This document shows, piece by piece, positions 1-8,029 of a stretch of 57,828 nucleotides of DNA. The stretch's first letter is position 1; every line of letters starts with the position of its first letter. The stretch is from assembly GCA_964499425.1 (NCBI GenBank), contig CAZCLD010000001.1, positions 1 through 57,828 on the forward strand, given 5' to 3'. The notes beneath the pieces were generated by a model. That model was not told the origin of the DNA. It ran no database searches and worked only from the letters and a program-made list of their open reading frames with translations. The DNA is from JAQBYK01 sp964499425. Its GTDB lineage: Bacteria > Patescibacteriota > Gracilibacteria > UBA1369 > LOWO2-01-FULL-3. The translations under genes were made by a program, and so were the position numbers.

Positions 1-138
1 CTTTGACTGAGCATCTTTCTGCATACGTTCCTGGACCCTTTTCTCTGCACCAGCTGCCTTTGACGTAAAATCATCGTTGCGATCGCCAAAACTCTCCATG
101 CCCCTATAAATGAATTGTCGTTTTCCTCCAAAAGTCAT
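1..138 (-). CDS. hypothetical protein, N-terminal part only (runs off left edge)
   Basis: An open frame begins with ATG at 138 on the minus strand and stays open to the left edge (46 codons, starting MTFGGKRQFIYRGM). It is basic and Gln/Lys/Asp-rich with no recognisable domain. The start is supported by an ATGA overlap with the stop of the upstream gene 135..452, a typical translational coupling arrangement. The remainder lies outside the window, so no function is assigned. Confidence 0.55.
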   Translation of the reverse strand, partial: MTFGGKRQFIYRGMESFGDRNDDFTSKAAGAEKRVQERMQKDAQSK

Positions 139-452
139 TCTAATGCTTCTAATTGTTTAAGAATGGCATCACCCTCCGCTTGATCTGCAGCTTCCTCCTT
201 GCCGATGGCTTCTTTTTCGCTTTTCTTAACAGTTTCTCTCATCGCCTGTATGTATTTTTTGTTTATTTCTGATTTAGCCATTTTGTTCTTTTCGGCTAAT
301 GCGTCTATATCTTGTTTTTCTTTTGTCAAAATTGCCTCAAGCTCGACCAATCTGGCTTCAGGTAGGTAATCTACTAGCTTTAGATAAAGCTTCCTTTGCT
401 TAGCGTCCAAGCTGCCGCTATTTTTTATTTTTTCTTTTAGTTTTTCCCTCAT
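135..452 (-). CDS. small helical/coiled-coil hypothetical protein
   Basis: A 105-aa protein starting MREKLKEKIKNSG. It is almost entirely charged and helical (Lys, Glu and Ala rich) with no signal peptide or membrane segment, so a cytosolic coiled-coil protein is likely. An in-frame extension up to 533 exists but would run into the tRNA-Arg gene at 504..578, so the internal ATG at 452 is preferred. Its TGA overlaps the ATG of the next gene (1..138), suggesting a two-gene operon. The family is not recognised. Confidence 0.6.
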   Translation of the reverse strand: MREKLKEKIKNSGSLDAKQRKLYLKLVDYLPEARLVELEAILTKEKQDIDALAEKNKMAKSEINKKYIQAMRETVKKSEKEAIGKEEAADQAEGDAILKQLEALE

Positions 453-503
453 ATATGCGCAAAAATATCCCCTGATTATAGCATTTTTAGAGGTATTTAA
501 CAA

Positions 504-578
504 TGGTGTCCCCGGCAGGAATCGAACCTGCATCTAAGGTTTAGGAAACCTTTGTTCTATCCGTTGAACTACGGGGAC
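504..578 (-). tRNA. tRNA-Arg (anticodon CCT)
   Basis: The reverse strand folds as a complete cloverleaf: acceptor GTCCCCG pairs with CGGGGAC, the anticodon loop is TTCCTAA (anticodon CCT, reading AGG), and the T arm contains GGTTCGATTCC. The 3' CCA is encoded in the DNA (504-506). Confidence 0.95.
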
Positions 579-589
579 AAGGATAGAAC

Positions 590-1186
590 TTAAGCCTTAT
601 TTAAAACAATATACTGCATTTTGTCAGTTGGAAGGTCAGAACTAGACTTTATTTCAAATTTATCCACGCTTTCTACCTTATCTGCACCGATTTCCTTTAG
701 AGAAGCCGCGGGTGAATTATTACCCATAGGTATAACTGCACGTGGCTCAATAGCTTCGATTATTTCCATGGCTTTTTTTGAGTCCAGGTTAGCTCCTTCT
801 CCAACTTTGATCATCAAAACGTCTGTATCCCCGATATCAGCCACCATTTCACTTGTTAATGCGTGTCCTAGCTCCCCCAAATGGCAAAACTTCACCTTTC
901 CAAATTGAAAACAAAATATCAGAGTGTTATCTGCTTTGGTCTTTCCTTCCTTCGATTTTGCCTTTGTCCAAGCCTCTAAAGCGTTGATTGGTATATCCTT
1001 GATTTCATATTCACCAGGCCAGTTAAAAATCTTGTTATCCCCTTGTACTTCTGATGCTTCCTCTCCAATAGAGTTTAAAACGATGTCGCCTTTTAAGTTG
1101 CCGGCTTTTTTGTGAGGATTAATCACTAATGATTTCTTTTTTCCTCGCACAGTGAAACAAGTGTTGTCATGCCATAATATTTCCAT
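590..1186 (-). CDS. metallo-beta-lactamase-fold protein lacking the metal-binding motif
   Basis: A 198-aa protein with the outline of the UlaG-like/Lactamase_B_3 MBL family: an N-terminal MEILWHDNTCFTVRG strand pair, a NWPGEYEIKDIPINA block (the family's PGEYEI segment), an FCHLGELGH block (normally H-x-GDLG) and a C-terminal IEPRAVIPMG strand. The canonical HxHxDH metal motif is replaced by NSIGEE, the Asp of the usual DP turn is Asn, and GDLG is GELG. Metal-dependent hydrolysis is therefore unlikely; a structural or ligand-binding role is inferred. It lies just upstream of the tRNA-Arg gene on the same strand. Confidence 0.75.
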   Translation of the reverse strand: MEILWHDNTCFTVRGKKKSLVINPHKKAGNLKGDIVLNSIGEEASEVQGDNKIFNWPGEYEIKDIPINALEAWTKAKSKEGKTKADNTLIFCFQFGKVKFCHLGELGHALTSEMVADIGDTDVLMIKVGEGANLDSKKAMEIIEAIEPRAVIPMGNNSPAASLKEIGADKVESVDKFEIKSSSDLPTDKMQYIVLNKA

Positions 1187-1197
1187 GATTTGTTGGA

Positions 1198-1473
1198 TTA
1201 TTTTTTACCAGGAAGCAAATTATACAGCCATCCTACTAAAAATCCACCTATAAATGCGTCAACAAAACCTACTACAGCGCCTGCTAGTACACCTCCTAAT
1301 GAAGTGTGGTCATACCAAGGATAAGCGTTTTCAAGCAGCTCGAGAACCATGGTTCCCTTCTCAGGTGCGTCGAAAAGTTTACCTGCGAGCCATGGATATA
1401 CGCTAAGCAATAAAAGCGCAACGGCCCAGAGTAATCCGAGTGTTAGACCAAGTTTTTTTGGACTTAGTTTCAT
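1198..1473 (-). CDS. small two-helix membrane protein (bacteriophage-holin-like family)
   Basis: A 91-aa protein starting MKLSPKKLGLTLG with two hydrophobic segments (about residues 8-28 and 57-82), the second Gly/Ala-rich (GGVLAGAVVGFVDAFIGGFLVG), and a basic C-terminus PGKK. This resembles small chromosomal membrane proteins often labelled holin-like in environmental genomes. The frame extends upstream to 1728, but that part antisenses enolase, so ATG 1473 is chosen. It diverges from enolase with 73 bp between starts. A lysis role is not implied. Confidence 0.6.
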   Translation of the reverse strand: MKLSPKKLGLTLGLLWAVALLLLSVYPWLAGKLFDAPEKGTMVLELLENAYPWYDHTSLGGVLAGAVVGFVDAFIGGFLVGWLYNLLPGKK

Positions 1474-1510
1474 AGGGTAGAGGTTAATGATTGTTCTAAG
1501 CATACTAAAA

Positions 1511-1539
1511 TTGTACTTTCCAATCAAGTTTGATAATAT
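1511..1539 (+). promoter_or_regulatory. enolase promoter, leaderless type
   Basis: The -35 TTGTAC (1511-1516), a 17-bp spacer and an extended -10 TGA-TAATAT (TAATAT at 1534-1539) lie only 7 nt before the enolase ATG at 1547. Transcription would start at or next to the A of ATG. No Shine-Dalgarno sequence is present. Confidence 0.6.
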
Positions 1540-1546
1540 GCGCGCG

Positions 1547-2866
1547 ATGTCGAAAATAAAAAAAATTAAAGCAAGAGAAGTCCTTGATTCTCGGGGGAAT
1601 CCTACTGTAGAGGTGGAAGTATTCACTGAGAAGGGTTTTGGACGTGCGATTGTGCCAAGTGGAGCTTCTACAGGTGTGCACGAAGCTGTTGAGCTGCGTG
1701 ATGGTGATAAATCTCGATATGGAGGCAAAGGTGTCTTAGAAGCGGTATCTAATGCTGAAGGTGAGTTATCTGACAGCGTTGTGGGGATGGACAGCGAAGA
1801 TCAGGAAGGTATTGATAAGAAGATGATTGATCTAGATGGAACAGAAAATAAGGGGCGCCTTGGAGCGAATGCTATTTTGGCTATTTCTATGGCTTGTGCT
1901 CATGCCAGTGCCTCTGAAAAGGGCGAGTTTTTGTTTGAATATTTGAATCCTGAGGCGCGAGTTCTCCCTTTACCTATGATGAATATAATGAATGGTGGTC
2001 AGCATGCTGATAGTGGCCTGGATATCCAGGAATTTATGGTGCTGCCAGTGGGGGCAGATAGTTTTAAACAGGCTCTTCGAATGGGTGCTGAGATATTTCA
2101 TTCTTTGAAAGGGATTCTCAAAAGTAAGGGACTATCCACATCGGTTGGGGATGAAGGTGGTTTTGCTCCGAATCTTCCCCATAACGAAGCGGCTTTAGAT
2201 TATGTTGTTGAAGCCATTGAAGGTGCGGGTTATGAACCCTGGAAAGAAGTGATGATTGCGTTGGATGTGGCGGCAAGTGAATTTTATGAGGATGGTGTTT
2301 ATAAAATTAAGGTAGATGGTAAGGCGCAAGAGCTTTCAAGTGGTGAATTGTCCGCTTATTACGACGTTTTACTTCGCAAATATCCAATTATTTCGGTTGA
2401 AGATTCTCATAGTCAAGATGACTGGGAAGGTTTTTCCAAAATGCTTGAAACCACGGGAGGGACAATCCAAATAATGGGCGATGATTTACTTGTTACCAAT
2501 GTTAAGCGCTTACAGAAAGGCATAGATGAAAAGGCGTGTAATTCTATCTTAATTAAATTGAATCAAATTGGATCTATCACTGAAACAAAAGCTGCAATAG
2601 AGATGGCAAAGAAGGCTAATTGGACTTGTGTTGTTTCGCATAGAAGTGGTGAGACTGAGGACACTACAATTGCTGATTTCGTTGTTGCGATGGAAACAGG
2701 TCAAATCAAAACTGGATCATTGTCGAGGACTGATAGGATCTGTAAATACAATCAACTACTCAGGATTGAGGAAAAGCTTGGTGATAAGGCCGATTTCATT
2801 GGAGGAAGAGCATTTTATAATTTAGAGGAAGGCTATGCTGAAGCACATAAAGAAATCTCTGGCTAA
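1547..2866 (+). CDS. eno: enolase (phosphopyruvate hydratase)
   Basis: A 439-aa protein (usual 410-440) that converts 2-phosphoglycerate to phosphoenolpyruvate in glycolysis. The N-terminal KAREVLDSRGNPTVEVEV block, the SGASTG loop, the SVGDEGGFAPN motif, the metal-site ALDVAASEFY and SVEDSHSQDD, and the VVSHRSGETEDTTIADF segment are all intact. The LKLNQIGT hallmark appears as LIKLNQIGSITE with the catalytic Lys. Start ATG 1547 directly follows a -10 box and begins with the canonical MSKIKKIKAREVLDSRG. Its 3' end overlaps nnrD by 32 bp, so the two are probably co-transcribed. Confidence 0.97.
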   Translation: MSKIKKIKAREVLDSRGNPTVEVEVFTEKGFGRAIVPSGASTGVHEAVELRDGDKSRYGGKGVLEAVSNAEGELSDSVVGMDSEDQEGIDKKMIDLDGTENKGRLGANAILAISMACAHASASEKGEFLFEYLNPEARVLPLPMMNIMNGGQHADSGLDIQEFMVLPVGADSFKQALRMGAEIFHSLKGILKSKGLSTSVGDEGGFAPNLPHNEAALDYVVEAIEGAGYEPWKEVMIALDVAASEFYEDGVYKIKVDGKAQELSSGELSAYYDVLLRKYPIISVEDSHSQDDWEGFSKMLETTGGTIQIMGDDLLVTNVKRLQKGIDEKACNSILIKLNQIGSITETKAAIEMAKKANWTCVVSHRSGETEDTTIADFVVAMETGQIKTGSLSRTDRICKYNQLLRIEEKLGDKADFIGGRAFYNLEEGYAEAHKEISG

Positions 2867-3659
2867 GTCCCTTTTACCGAGAAGACAGCCTAATTCACAT
2901 AAAGGACAAAATGGGCGAGTGCTTATTGTTGGTGGTAGCATTGATTATTATGGTGCACCTTTGTTGGCCGGGTTGGGCGCTTTAAATAGTGGGGCTGATT
3001 TGGTTTATTTGTATGTTCCAGAGTGTAATTTCGATGTTAGTCGTAGCCTTTATCCGGATTTCATAGTCAGAAAATATAGTGGGGAATATCTGAGTGAACG
3101 AGATGCGGGAGCCATCATCGAATTTGGTAAAGAGAAGTGTGATAGCGTTTTGATCGGCCCTGGTTTGGGAGATCGTGAGCAGACTGTTGATGCCGTTTTG
3201 GAAATTGTGAAAGAGCTACATATACCTACGGTTTTGGATGCTGACGGTATTTCCGTTCTCAAGAAAATATCAAAATTTCCTTTGCAGCAGCCAATTGTTG
3301 TGACGCCCCATCAAAATGAGTTTCGCAATTTAGTGGATCGAGATGTAATTGTGAAAGAAGAAGACCCCAAGTCGATTGTGCTACTGCGTTCTATTGCCAT
3401 GGATTTGCATATTAATATTCTTTTGAAGGGTCCTACTGATTATATCTCCTCTCATGAGGGGCATGTTGAAGTCAATAGGACTGGCAATGCTGGCATGACA
3501 GTTGGTGGTAGTGGAGATGTTTTGGCCGGAGTTGCTGCAACTTTTTTGGCTCAGGGGCTGGAGGGCTATGATGCTGCAAGGGCAGCTGCATATTATACTG
3601 GCCGGGGGGGGATTTATTGCAAAAACAAGAAGGAACTTTGTATTCTGCTGGAGATCTAG
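2835..3659 (+). CDS. nnrD: ADP/ATP-dependent NAD(P)H-hydrate dehydratase
   Basis: A 274-aa ribokinase-fold protein of the YjeF C-terminal/NnrD family, which repairs hydrated NAD(P)H. Visible motifs are GRVLIVGGSIDYYGAP, LIGPGLGDREQ, VLDADGIS, VVTPHQNEF, and the nucleotide/catalytic NAGMTVGGSGDVLAG block with its Asp. Many bacteria fuse this to an N-terminal epimerase (NnrE); that half is absent here and not elsewhere in the window. The start lies inside the end of eno, preceded by an AGGAAGG Shine-Dalgarno-like stretch, implying coupling. pgeF follows 15 bp downstream. Confidence 0.9.
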   Translation: MLKHIKKSLAKSLLPRRQPNSHKGQNGRVLIVGGSIDYYGAPLLAGLGALNSGADLVYLYVPECNFDVSRSLYPDFIVRKYSGEYLSERDAGAIIEFGKEKCDSVLIGPGLGDREQTVDAVLEIVKELHIPTVLDADGISVLKKISKFPLQQPIVVTPHQNEFRNLVDRDVIVKEEDPKSIVLLRSIAMDLHINILLKGPTDYISSHEGHVEVNRTGNAGMTVGGSGDVLAGVAATFLAQGLEGYDAARAAAYYTGRGGIYCKNKKELCILLEI

Positions 3660-3674
3660 CGATGATAATTTCTT

Positions 3675-4418
3675 ATGCAATTCCTAAGGTTTGATATTTT
3701 TGGTGATAAGGTATTGCATGGGATGTCTCTTCGTTCTGGGGGAGTAAGCGAGGGGGTTTTTGGAAGTTTGAATATGGGGCTTATTGTTGGGGATAGTGAT
3801 AAAAATGTGGCTGAAAATTATCGTCGTTTTTGTGATGGTATGGACGTTCCGATGGATAAATTGTGTGTTGCACATCAGGAACATACTGATAAAGTAATGC
3901 GCGTTGATGAAGGGGTTGGTTTTGATAAGCCGTTCAGCGGGGTTGATGGGTTTATGACTGATCGGAAGGGCGTGCCCCTTGTTGTGCGCTTTGCTGATTG
4001 TCAGGGTGTGCTTTATTTTGATCCGGTTCGGCGAGTTGTGGCCGCTGTCCACGCTGGTTGGCGTGGGAATACCAAAAATATTATTGGGAAAGCTGTTAAG
4101 AAAATGGGGCGTGAATATGGAAGTGATCCTGCGGATATATTAGTTGGTGTTGGCCCTTCGCTTTGTCCTAATTGTGCAGAATTCAGTGATCCCAACAGTG
4201 AATTGCCAGAGTTCATGCATAAATATATTAATGGAAGGCACGTTGATTTATGGCAATGTGCTTATGATCAATTGGTGATTGAGGGTGTGAAGCCGGAGCA
4301 TATTGAGATAATGAGACGATGTACGGTTTGTGAAAATGATAAATTCTTCTCCTTCAGAGTGGCAAAGCAAGAAGGATTTGATAAGAGTGGGCATATGGCA
4401 GGAATGATAATGCTATGA
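3675..4418 (+). CDS. pgeF: multicopper-oxidase-fold purine nucleoside phosphorylase / peptidoglycan editing factor (PgeF/YfiH, LACC1-like)
   Basis: A 247-aa protein of the DUF152/Cu-oxidase_4 family. The conserved metal/catalytic set is visible: AHQEHTDKV (His), VRFADCQGVLYFD (Cys) and AAVHAGWRGN (His), plus the N-terminal HGMSLRSGGVSEG and NMGLIVGD signatures. Family members act as purine nucleoside phosphorylases and, in E. coli, as an editing factor preventing misincorporation in cell-wall precursors. It is third in the eno-nnrD-pgeF run. Its last 6 bp overlap the convergent LysE-family gene. Confidence 0.88.
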   Translation: MQFLRFDIFGDKVLHGMSLRSGGVSEGVFGSLNMGLIVGDSDKNVAENYRRFCDGMDVPMDKLCVAHQEHTDKVMRVDEGVGFDKPFSGVDGFMTDRKGVPLVVRFADCQGVLYFDPVRRVVAAVHAGWRGNTKNIIGKAVKKMGREYGSDPADILVGVGPSLCPNCAEFSDPNSELPEFMHKYINGRHVDLWQCAYDQLVIEGVKPEHIEIMRRCTVCENDKFFSFRVAKQEGFDKSGHMAGMIML

Positions 4419-4994
4419 AATCAATTTCAACCCGAAAAATACCAAGCAGAAAGCTAGAAATTTTGTTATTACCCTTACGTGTGTGGGGTTTAGCCAGTGC
4501 TTGATTTGGTTTGCCAGGAGGACCAAGAGTATTTTCGTTCCAATTAGTCCTCCAACGAAACTGGTCCAGAGCGGGATTGCTCCAGAAATTCCCTCTGAAT
4601 TGATTTGTAGAACGATTGGTGGAGCTAGGATGGTGAACCAGAAAATATATGGATGTGGATTTACAAAGTCTAGAATTAGACTTTTCTGGAATGGCCTGGA
4701 TGATGTTTTGAAATCGAGTTCTCCTGATGACTGCCATTCTTGAATGCCCATGATCAGCAGGATTGCTGCACCTGCGTAGGTTATTAGTTCTAGAAGTGAA
4801 TCAATTTGACTACCCAAAAGCAAAAGCCCCACCGCCAGAGGAGCTAAGATGAGATTACTAAATAACATGGCGAAGGGTATTTTGATGCCACTCCTCCATC
4901 CATGCTTAAAGGTTTCTCCAAGGAGGAGAGCTGTGATCGGTCCTGGCGTAAGCCCACCGATTATTCCGAGGATGAGAAAATCCAAAATATTCAT
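4413..4994 (-). CDS. LysE/RhtB-family amino-acid exporter
   Basis: A 193-aa integral membrane protein with about six hydrophobic helices and the N-terminal family signature GGLTPGPITALLLGE, followed by HGWRSGIKIPFA. The NPHPYIFWFTILAPP segment in the middle helix is also typical. LysE/RhtB proteins export amino acids or related small solutes; the substrate cannot be read from sequence. The gene is convergent with pgeF and divergent from the TrmB-type regulator at 5057 (62 bp apart), so regulation by that neighbour is possible but inferred. Confidence 0.85.
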   Translation of the reverse strand: MNILDFLILGIIGGLTPGPITALLLGETFKHGWRSGIKIPFAMLFSNLILAPLAVGLLLLGSQIDSLLELITYAGAAILLIMGIQEWQSSGELDFKTSSRPFQKSLILDFVNPHPYIFWFTILAPPIVLQINSEGISGAIPLWTSFVGGLIGTKILLVLLANQIKHWLNPTHVRVITKFLAFCLVFFGLKLIS

Positions 4995-5056
4995 GATTTT
5001 GGCTTTATTTTGCCGAGAATTTCCGTATAGTCAATGTGCCGTGACACAATGACAAC

Positions 5057-5797
5057 ATGAAATTCCTAGCTAAGGAACTGGCAAAATTGGGGTTATCAAT
5101 CTTAGAAGCAGAGGTATACCTAGGCTTGCTCCAGCGTAAGCTAACTACTGCTGGTGCTTTGTCAAAACATATCGGCATGAAGAGGAGCACTGTGTATACA
5201 GTGTTGGATACGCTTGTACAAAAAGGACTTGTAAGTACTACTCAAGTAGATGCAGTAAAAAATTATCGAGCTGAGTCACCAGATAGAATTGGTGATTTCC
5301 TGCGGAAACAGAAAGAGGAGCTTGCTCTCAAAGAAGGGATCTTTTACAGCTTAGCTGAAGATCTAGATTTATTGCACAAGAGCAATACAATCGCCCCAAA
5401 GATTACCATCTATGAAGGACGAAAGGGCGTAAACACCCTTCTGATGCGTAATTTAGATGATAAGCCTAAAGAAGTCCTCGTCATTGGAGAGCATATGAAA
5501 GGGAAGGATCACATTTCACAGTACACCAATCGGCGTATTGAAATGGGTGTGCCGACTCGAGTAATAACTTCGGGGAGTGATGTCATCAGAAAGATGATGA
5601 AAGATGATGATGTTTCGCATAGAAAAACATACCTTCTTGATCAAAAGTATAAATTCCCAGCAAGCATCCATATTTACGATCAATCGATAGCAATTTTCAC
5701 ATATACCGGAAATGACCCCGTAGGTGTCCATATTGAAAATGCAGATATCAGCAAAACTCTTACGATGGTTTTTGAACTTTTGGAGGAAGGTATTTAG
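5057..5797 (+). CDS. TrmB-family winged-helix transcriptional regulator
   Basis: A 246-aa protein. Residues 1-70 form a winged helix of the TrmB type (KLGLSILEAEVYLGLLQ, then AGALSKHIGMKRSTVYTVLDTLVQKGLV), followed by a helical linker and a C-terminal PLD-like sensor region (KITIYEGRKGVNTLLMRNL, EVLVIGEH). Such proteins sense sugars or other metabolites in archaea and occur widely in Patescibacteria. A -10-like TATAGT is at 5026-5031. The last 38 bp overlap the 3' end of the convergent GT2 gene. Ligand and targets are unknown. Confidence 0.82.
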   Translation: MKFLAKELAKLGLSILEAEVYLGLLQRKLTTAGALSKHIGMKRSTVYTVLDTLVQKGLVSTTQVDAVKNYRAESPDRIGDFLRKQKEELALKEGIFYSLAEDLDLLHKSNTIAPKITIYEGRKGVNTLLMRNLDDKPKEVLVIGEHMKGKDHISQYTNRRIEMGVPTRVITSGSDVIRKMMKDDDVSHRKTYLLDQKYKFPASIHIYDQSIAIFTYTGNDPVGVHIENADISKTLTMVFELLEEGI

Positions 5798-6836
5798 ATT
5801 GCTCTTCAAACCACTTTTGCATTTCTTTGTTCGAGATTTTGCGGTTTTTCATGATAATCTTGCGTTTTTTGAGGGCTCGAGGAAGTTGCCGCAGATATGT
5901 CAAATAGCTTTTCCAAAGGTAAGGCTCTTTAATTGTGATGTAGACGGCTGTGGCTAATTTCTTGAGGGCAAGTGGTCCGAAGTTTCGTATAGAATGTCCC
6001 CAAAGCTTATTTTTGCTTTCCATCAGATGTTGATTCTTGAATGAATAGTGCTTTTGGAATTTGCTCAGTTTCTTGCGGTTCTCGAGGACTTCTTTATTAA
6101 AAAAACGGCGATGAACCCCTGTTCCACGTCCGTGATAGGCAATTGCTGGGGGATAATAGAGATTCTTCCATCCATATAGAAGGAATCTCCAAGATATATC
6201 TACATCTTCTTTATACATGAAAAAATCCTCGTCCATATATTCGTCCATAAGCTTTATATCCTCTAGAGCTTCGCGACGGTAAAGTGGACAGGCGCCAGAA
6301 ACACCGAAGACTTCGCATTCCTTGTTAAATTGACCCTCGTCGATAAGTCCCTGCCCGTCATCTATGATGCGTCGATTTTTGTAGGCCAAAAGACCTACAG
6401 TATCAATAATGTTAGTTGGTTTTTCGCGGTCAAAATCATATTTGTACACTTTACCCGTTATCGCAGCGATTTTGGGGTCTCGATTTATTCGTTCGGTGAT
6501 TTTTTCGAAATAGGTCGGAGTGTATCTTATGTCTGGATTAGTTATGACAGCGTAGTCGGCCTTTTGTTCGCCTTCTATAGCCATTTTTATTCCCTGATTA
6601 GCAGCTTTAGCGTATCCAAGATTATCTTTGTTTGCGACTATTTTGAGGTTTCCGAGGTGGCTGTATTTTTCGCGGACCAACTCAAGCCCACTTTTATCTG
6701 GAGAATTATTGTCGATAAAGATGACTTCTATGTTTTCATGGGTTTGGCATAATATCGACTCGAAGCAGCCCTCCAGGTAGTGTGGAGTATTGTAATGAAT
6801 AATTATGATAGATATTTTGGACTGATTTTGCTGCAT
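5760..6836 (-). CDS. family 2 glycosyltransferase (rhamnosyltransferase-like)
   Basis: A 358-aa protein with a GT-A fold: ISIIIIHYNTPHYLEGCFES at the N-terminus, IEVIFIDNNSPDKS, NKDNLGYAKAANQG, the DxD-like YAVITNPDIRY, and the acceptor-side GVSGACPLYRREAL with DEDFFMYKEDVDISWR. These are hallmarks of WcaA/RfbF-like transferases that build cell-surface polysaccharide. The C-terminus is Lys-rich with no membrane helix. It diverges from metK and overlaps the TrmB-type gene by 38 bp at the 3' end. Confidence 0.9.
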   Translation of the reverse strand: MQQNQSKISIIIIHYNTPHYLEGCFESILCQTHENIEVIFIDNNSPDKSGLELVREKYSHLGNLKIVANKDNLGYAKAANQGIKMAIEGEQKADYAVITNPDIRYTPTYFEKITERINRDPKIAAITGKVYKYDFDREKPTNIIDTVGLLAYKNRRIIDDGQGLIDEGQFNKECEVFGVSGACPLYRREALEDIKLMDEYMDEDFFMYKEDVDISWRFLLYGWKNLYYPPAIAYHGRGTGVHRRFFNKEVLENRKKLSKFQKHYSFKNQHLMESKNKLWGHSIRNFGPLALKKLATAVYITIKEPYLWKSYLTYLRQLPRALKKRKIIMKNRKISNKEMQKWFEEQSKYLPPKVQKPS

Positions 6837-6843
6837 ATTTTCC

Positions 6844-6872
6844 TTGTTTCAAAAAGGTGGAGACAGTATAGT
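6844..6872 (+). promoter_or_regulatory. metK promoter
   Basis: The -35 TTGTTT (6844-6849), 17-bp spacer and -10 TATAGT (6867-6872) place the expected start about 8 nt before the metK ATG at 6887. This leaves no room for a SAM riboswitch and shows no Shine-Dalgarno sequence. Confidence 0.5.
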
Positions 6873-6886
6873 TGGTGTCAGTTAAT

Positions 6887-8029
6887 ATGAAAAGCTATTT
6901 ATTTACATCAGAATCGGTTACAGAAGGGCATCCTGACAAGATTGCTGACCTAATTTCTGACGCTATCTTGGATGATTTGCTTAAACAAGATCCAAATAGT
7001 CGTGTTGCTTGCGAAACTATGGTTTCAACAGGCTTGGTTTTTGTTTCTGGAGAAATTAAAACTAAGGCATATAGTCATATTCCTAAGATTGTGAGAAAAA
7101 CTATAAAGGATATTGGTTATGATGATGCGGATTATGGTTTTGATTATCGTGGTTGCAGTGTAGTTACTGCGATAGATGAGCAGAGCCCTGACATCGCTAT
7201 GGGCGTTGATCCAGGTGGTGCGGGTGATCAAGGAATGATGTTTGGATTTGCGTGTAATGAGACGCCTGAGCTTATGCCTTTGCCGATTATGCTAGCCCAT
7301 AAAATGGCTATGCGATTAGCGCAAGTTCGAAAAAAGGGCATACTCAAATATCTTCGGCCTGATGGGAAAACTCAGGTGACCGTTGAATATGAAGAATATA
7401 AGCCAGTGAGGGTGGATACCGTTGTGGTTTCGACTCAACATGGGCCTAAGGTGAGCCAAGCTAAGATTAAAAATGACATGATTAAGCACGTAATTAAGCC
7501 GATTTGTGAGAAATATCTAGATAGTCGAACTAAATTTCACATCAATCCGACTGGCAGGTTTATAATTGGGGGGCCACCTGGTGATTGTGGGCTTACAGGA
7601 CGTAAAATCATTGTGGATACGTACGGAGGCATGGGGCACCATGGTGGAGGATGTTTTTCTGGAAAAGATTGTACGAAAGTTGATCGAAGTGGAGCCTATA
7701 TGGCCCGTTATGCAGCCAAAAATGTGGTTGCTGCTCGCTTGGCAGATAGATGCGAATTGCAATTGGCATATGCAATAGGTGTTGCTAAGCCGGTGTCGAT
7801 TCATGTGAATACTTTTGGGACTGGCAAGGTTAGCGCTGATGAATTGGTAAAATTGTTAAATAAGCACTTTGACTTCTCACCAAAAGGAATGATCCGAACT
7901 TTGAAACTGAGACGGCCCATTTTCAAAAATACGGCCGTTTATGGCCATTTTGGGAGAAAAGGCGAGTATTTTCCTTGGGAGAAGACCGACAAGGCCCTAG
8001 CGCTAAAAAAAGACTATGAAAAACTATAA
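6887..8029 (+). CDS. metK: S-adenosylmethionine synthetase
   Basis: A 380-aa protein (usual 380-400) forming SAM from methionine and ATP. It has SESVTEGHPDKIADLISDAI with the catalytic His, the VDPGGAGDQGMMFGFA signature, FIIGGPPGDCGLTGRKI and the P-loop-like GGGCFSGKDCTKVDRSGAY (usual GGGAFSGKD; Cys for Ala). Start ATG 6887 begins MKSYLFTSESVTEG, matching the family N-terminus; five upstream codons are also open. The 3' end overlaps ahcY by 14 bp, so the two enzymes of SAM formation and SAH removal are made from one transcript. Confidence 0.97.
   Translation: MKSYLFTSESVTEGHPDKIADLISDAILDDLLKQDPNSRVACETMVSTGLVFVSGEIKTKAYSHIPKIVRKTIKDIGYDDADYGFDYRGCSVVTAIDEQSPDIAMGVDPGGAGDQGMMFGFACNETPELMPLPIMLAHKMAMRLAQVRKKGILKYLRPDGKTQVTVEYEEYKPVRVDTVVVSTQHGPKVSQAKIKNDMIKHVIKPICEKYLDSRTKFHINPTGRFIIGGPPGDCGLTGRKIIVDTYGGMGHHGGGCFSGKDCTKVDRSGAYMARYAAKNVVAARLADRCELQLAYAIGVAKPVSIHVNTFGTGKVSADELVKLLNKHFDFSPKGMIRTLKLRRPIFKNTAVYGHFGRKGEYFPWEKTDKALALKKDYEKL

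Noticed and set aside
6837..6886. Possible SAM riboswitch before metK
   Set aside because: The promoter leaves a leader of only about 8 nt.
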